Positions 63,839 to 64,000 of a stretch of 64,000 bases of DNA are shown one piece after another. This DNA is from Candidatus Poribacteria bacterium. Lineage in GTDB: Bacteria; Poribacteria; WGA-4E; WGA-3G. Made by a program: the position numbers and the translations under genes. Positions within the stretch are counted from its first letter, which is position 1; every line of letters starts with the position of its first letter. The stretch spans positions 1-64,000 of the forward strand of contig JAGFCA010000095.1 in the NCBI GenBank assembly GCA_022394755.1. The letters are read 5' to 3'. The notes below the pieces were generated by a model, which ran no database searches, was not told the DNA's origin, and saw only the letters and a list, made by a program, of their open reading frames with translations.

Positions 63839-64000
63839 TACTTTTAATATTATCCAAAAATCTTTTTTGGAATTAGATTCTTGGGAGTAAAATGTCGAAA
63901 ATGCAATAACACTTAACTTTGGTTGTATCTTCTCTGAAATTTACGAAACTATAGTAGAGCTTAGTCAAGTGCTAATTGATGGTCTTGAAAGGGTCGGCAA

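Larger units (their letters stand above)
62807..64000. other. AT-rich region without a convincing gene
   Basis: This 1.2 kb holds a bulged hairpin (63171-63196), tandem 13-base repeats (63750-63775) and two dyad repeats (63780-63838). A 38-codon frame at 63586-63702 contains SESR twice and looks like the remnant of a dispersed repeat rather than a gene. The right end of the window cuts the region, so a gene may start further right. Confidence 0.5.

Noticed and set aside
1..64000. tRNA, rRNA or tmRNA genes
   Set aside because: No T-arm-like GGTTCGAATCC motif with matching acceptor stem, and no rRNA-like sequence, was noticed in any intergenic region.

Overview
This 64 kb window is AT-rich, gene-dense chromosomal DNA from a Gram-negative (diderm) bacterium. 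The diderm call rests on a TolC/periplasmic adaptor/RND tripartite pump and an ADP-heptose-type glycosyltransferase. The mixture of twin LamG proteins, a DUF4159 protein, a CARDB/alpha-toroid/YdjY secreted protein, a xylose-isomerase-like sugar epimerase, serine/threonine kinase signalling and short dispersed dyad repeats resembles Poribacteria or a related PVC/FCB-fringe lineage. That placement is inference from gene content; no rRNA or tRNA gene was seen.

Layout. 0-3.2 kb: a small membrane protein downstream of a sigma-54-like promoter, a PA14 protein and a DUF4159 protein. 3.2-8.3 kb (minus): holA, an FmdB zinc ribbon, a large secreted CARDB/toroid/YdjY protein and a beta-propeller protein. 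8.9-17.3 kb (plus): a metal-efflux-like locus (small Cys/His-rich exported protein, TolC-like, long adaptor, RND pump) and an exported unknown protein. 17.3-26.6 kb: thrC, a carbamoyltransferase with an altered ornithine loop, lpdA followed by a PIN-toxin remnant, an orphan DNA methyltransferase, a PfkB kinase, and a metK-ahcY methyl-cycle operon. 26.8-29.3 kb: ribosomal protein S1 with very long acidic extensions and a structured leader.

29.7-36.1 kb is a complete partner-switching/phosphorelay cluster. A plus-strand pair (STAS antagonist and RsbW-like ATPase) converges tail-to-tail on a minus-strand operon running STAS, STAS, universal stress protein, four-PAS histidine kinase, receiver, and receiver-PP2C phosphatase. 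No sigma factor gene lies next to it. 36.7-50.5 kb: radC, rlmB, a zinc-ribbon protein, iolD and iolC, a serine/threonine kinase with a DFS motif, KDPG aldolase, two CNNM/CorC-type membrane proteins, an SDR, folE, a tandem 6-pyruvoyl-tetrahydropterin synthase fusion and two small unknown proteins. 50.5-64 kb: a two-domain rhodanese, glycosyltransferase family 9, thiI, RNase HIII, an FMN reductase, a TPR protein, two divergent LamG paralogues, a sugar epimerase plus nagB, and an NtrC-family activator with a degenerate receiver. The final 1.2 kb has no convincing gene but carries tandem dyad repeats.

Many promoters read as near-perfect TTGACA-N17-TATAAT, so they could be placed by eye. Several have inverted repeats over or beside the -35 or spacer (rhodanese gene, radC, argF-like gene, lpdA). 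Everything here was read by eye from sequence and translated frames; no similarity search, folding or comparative analysis was run.
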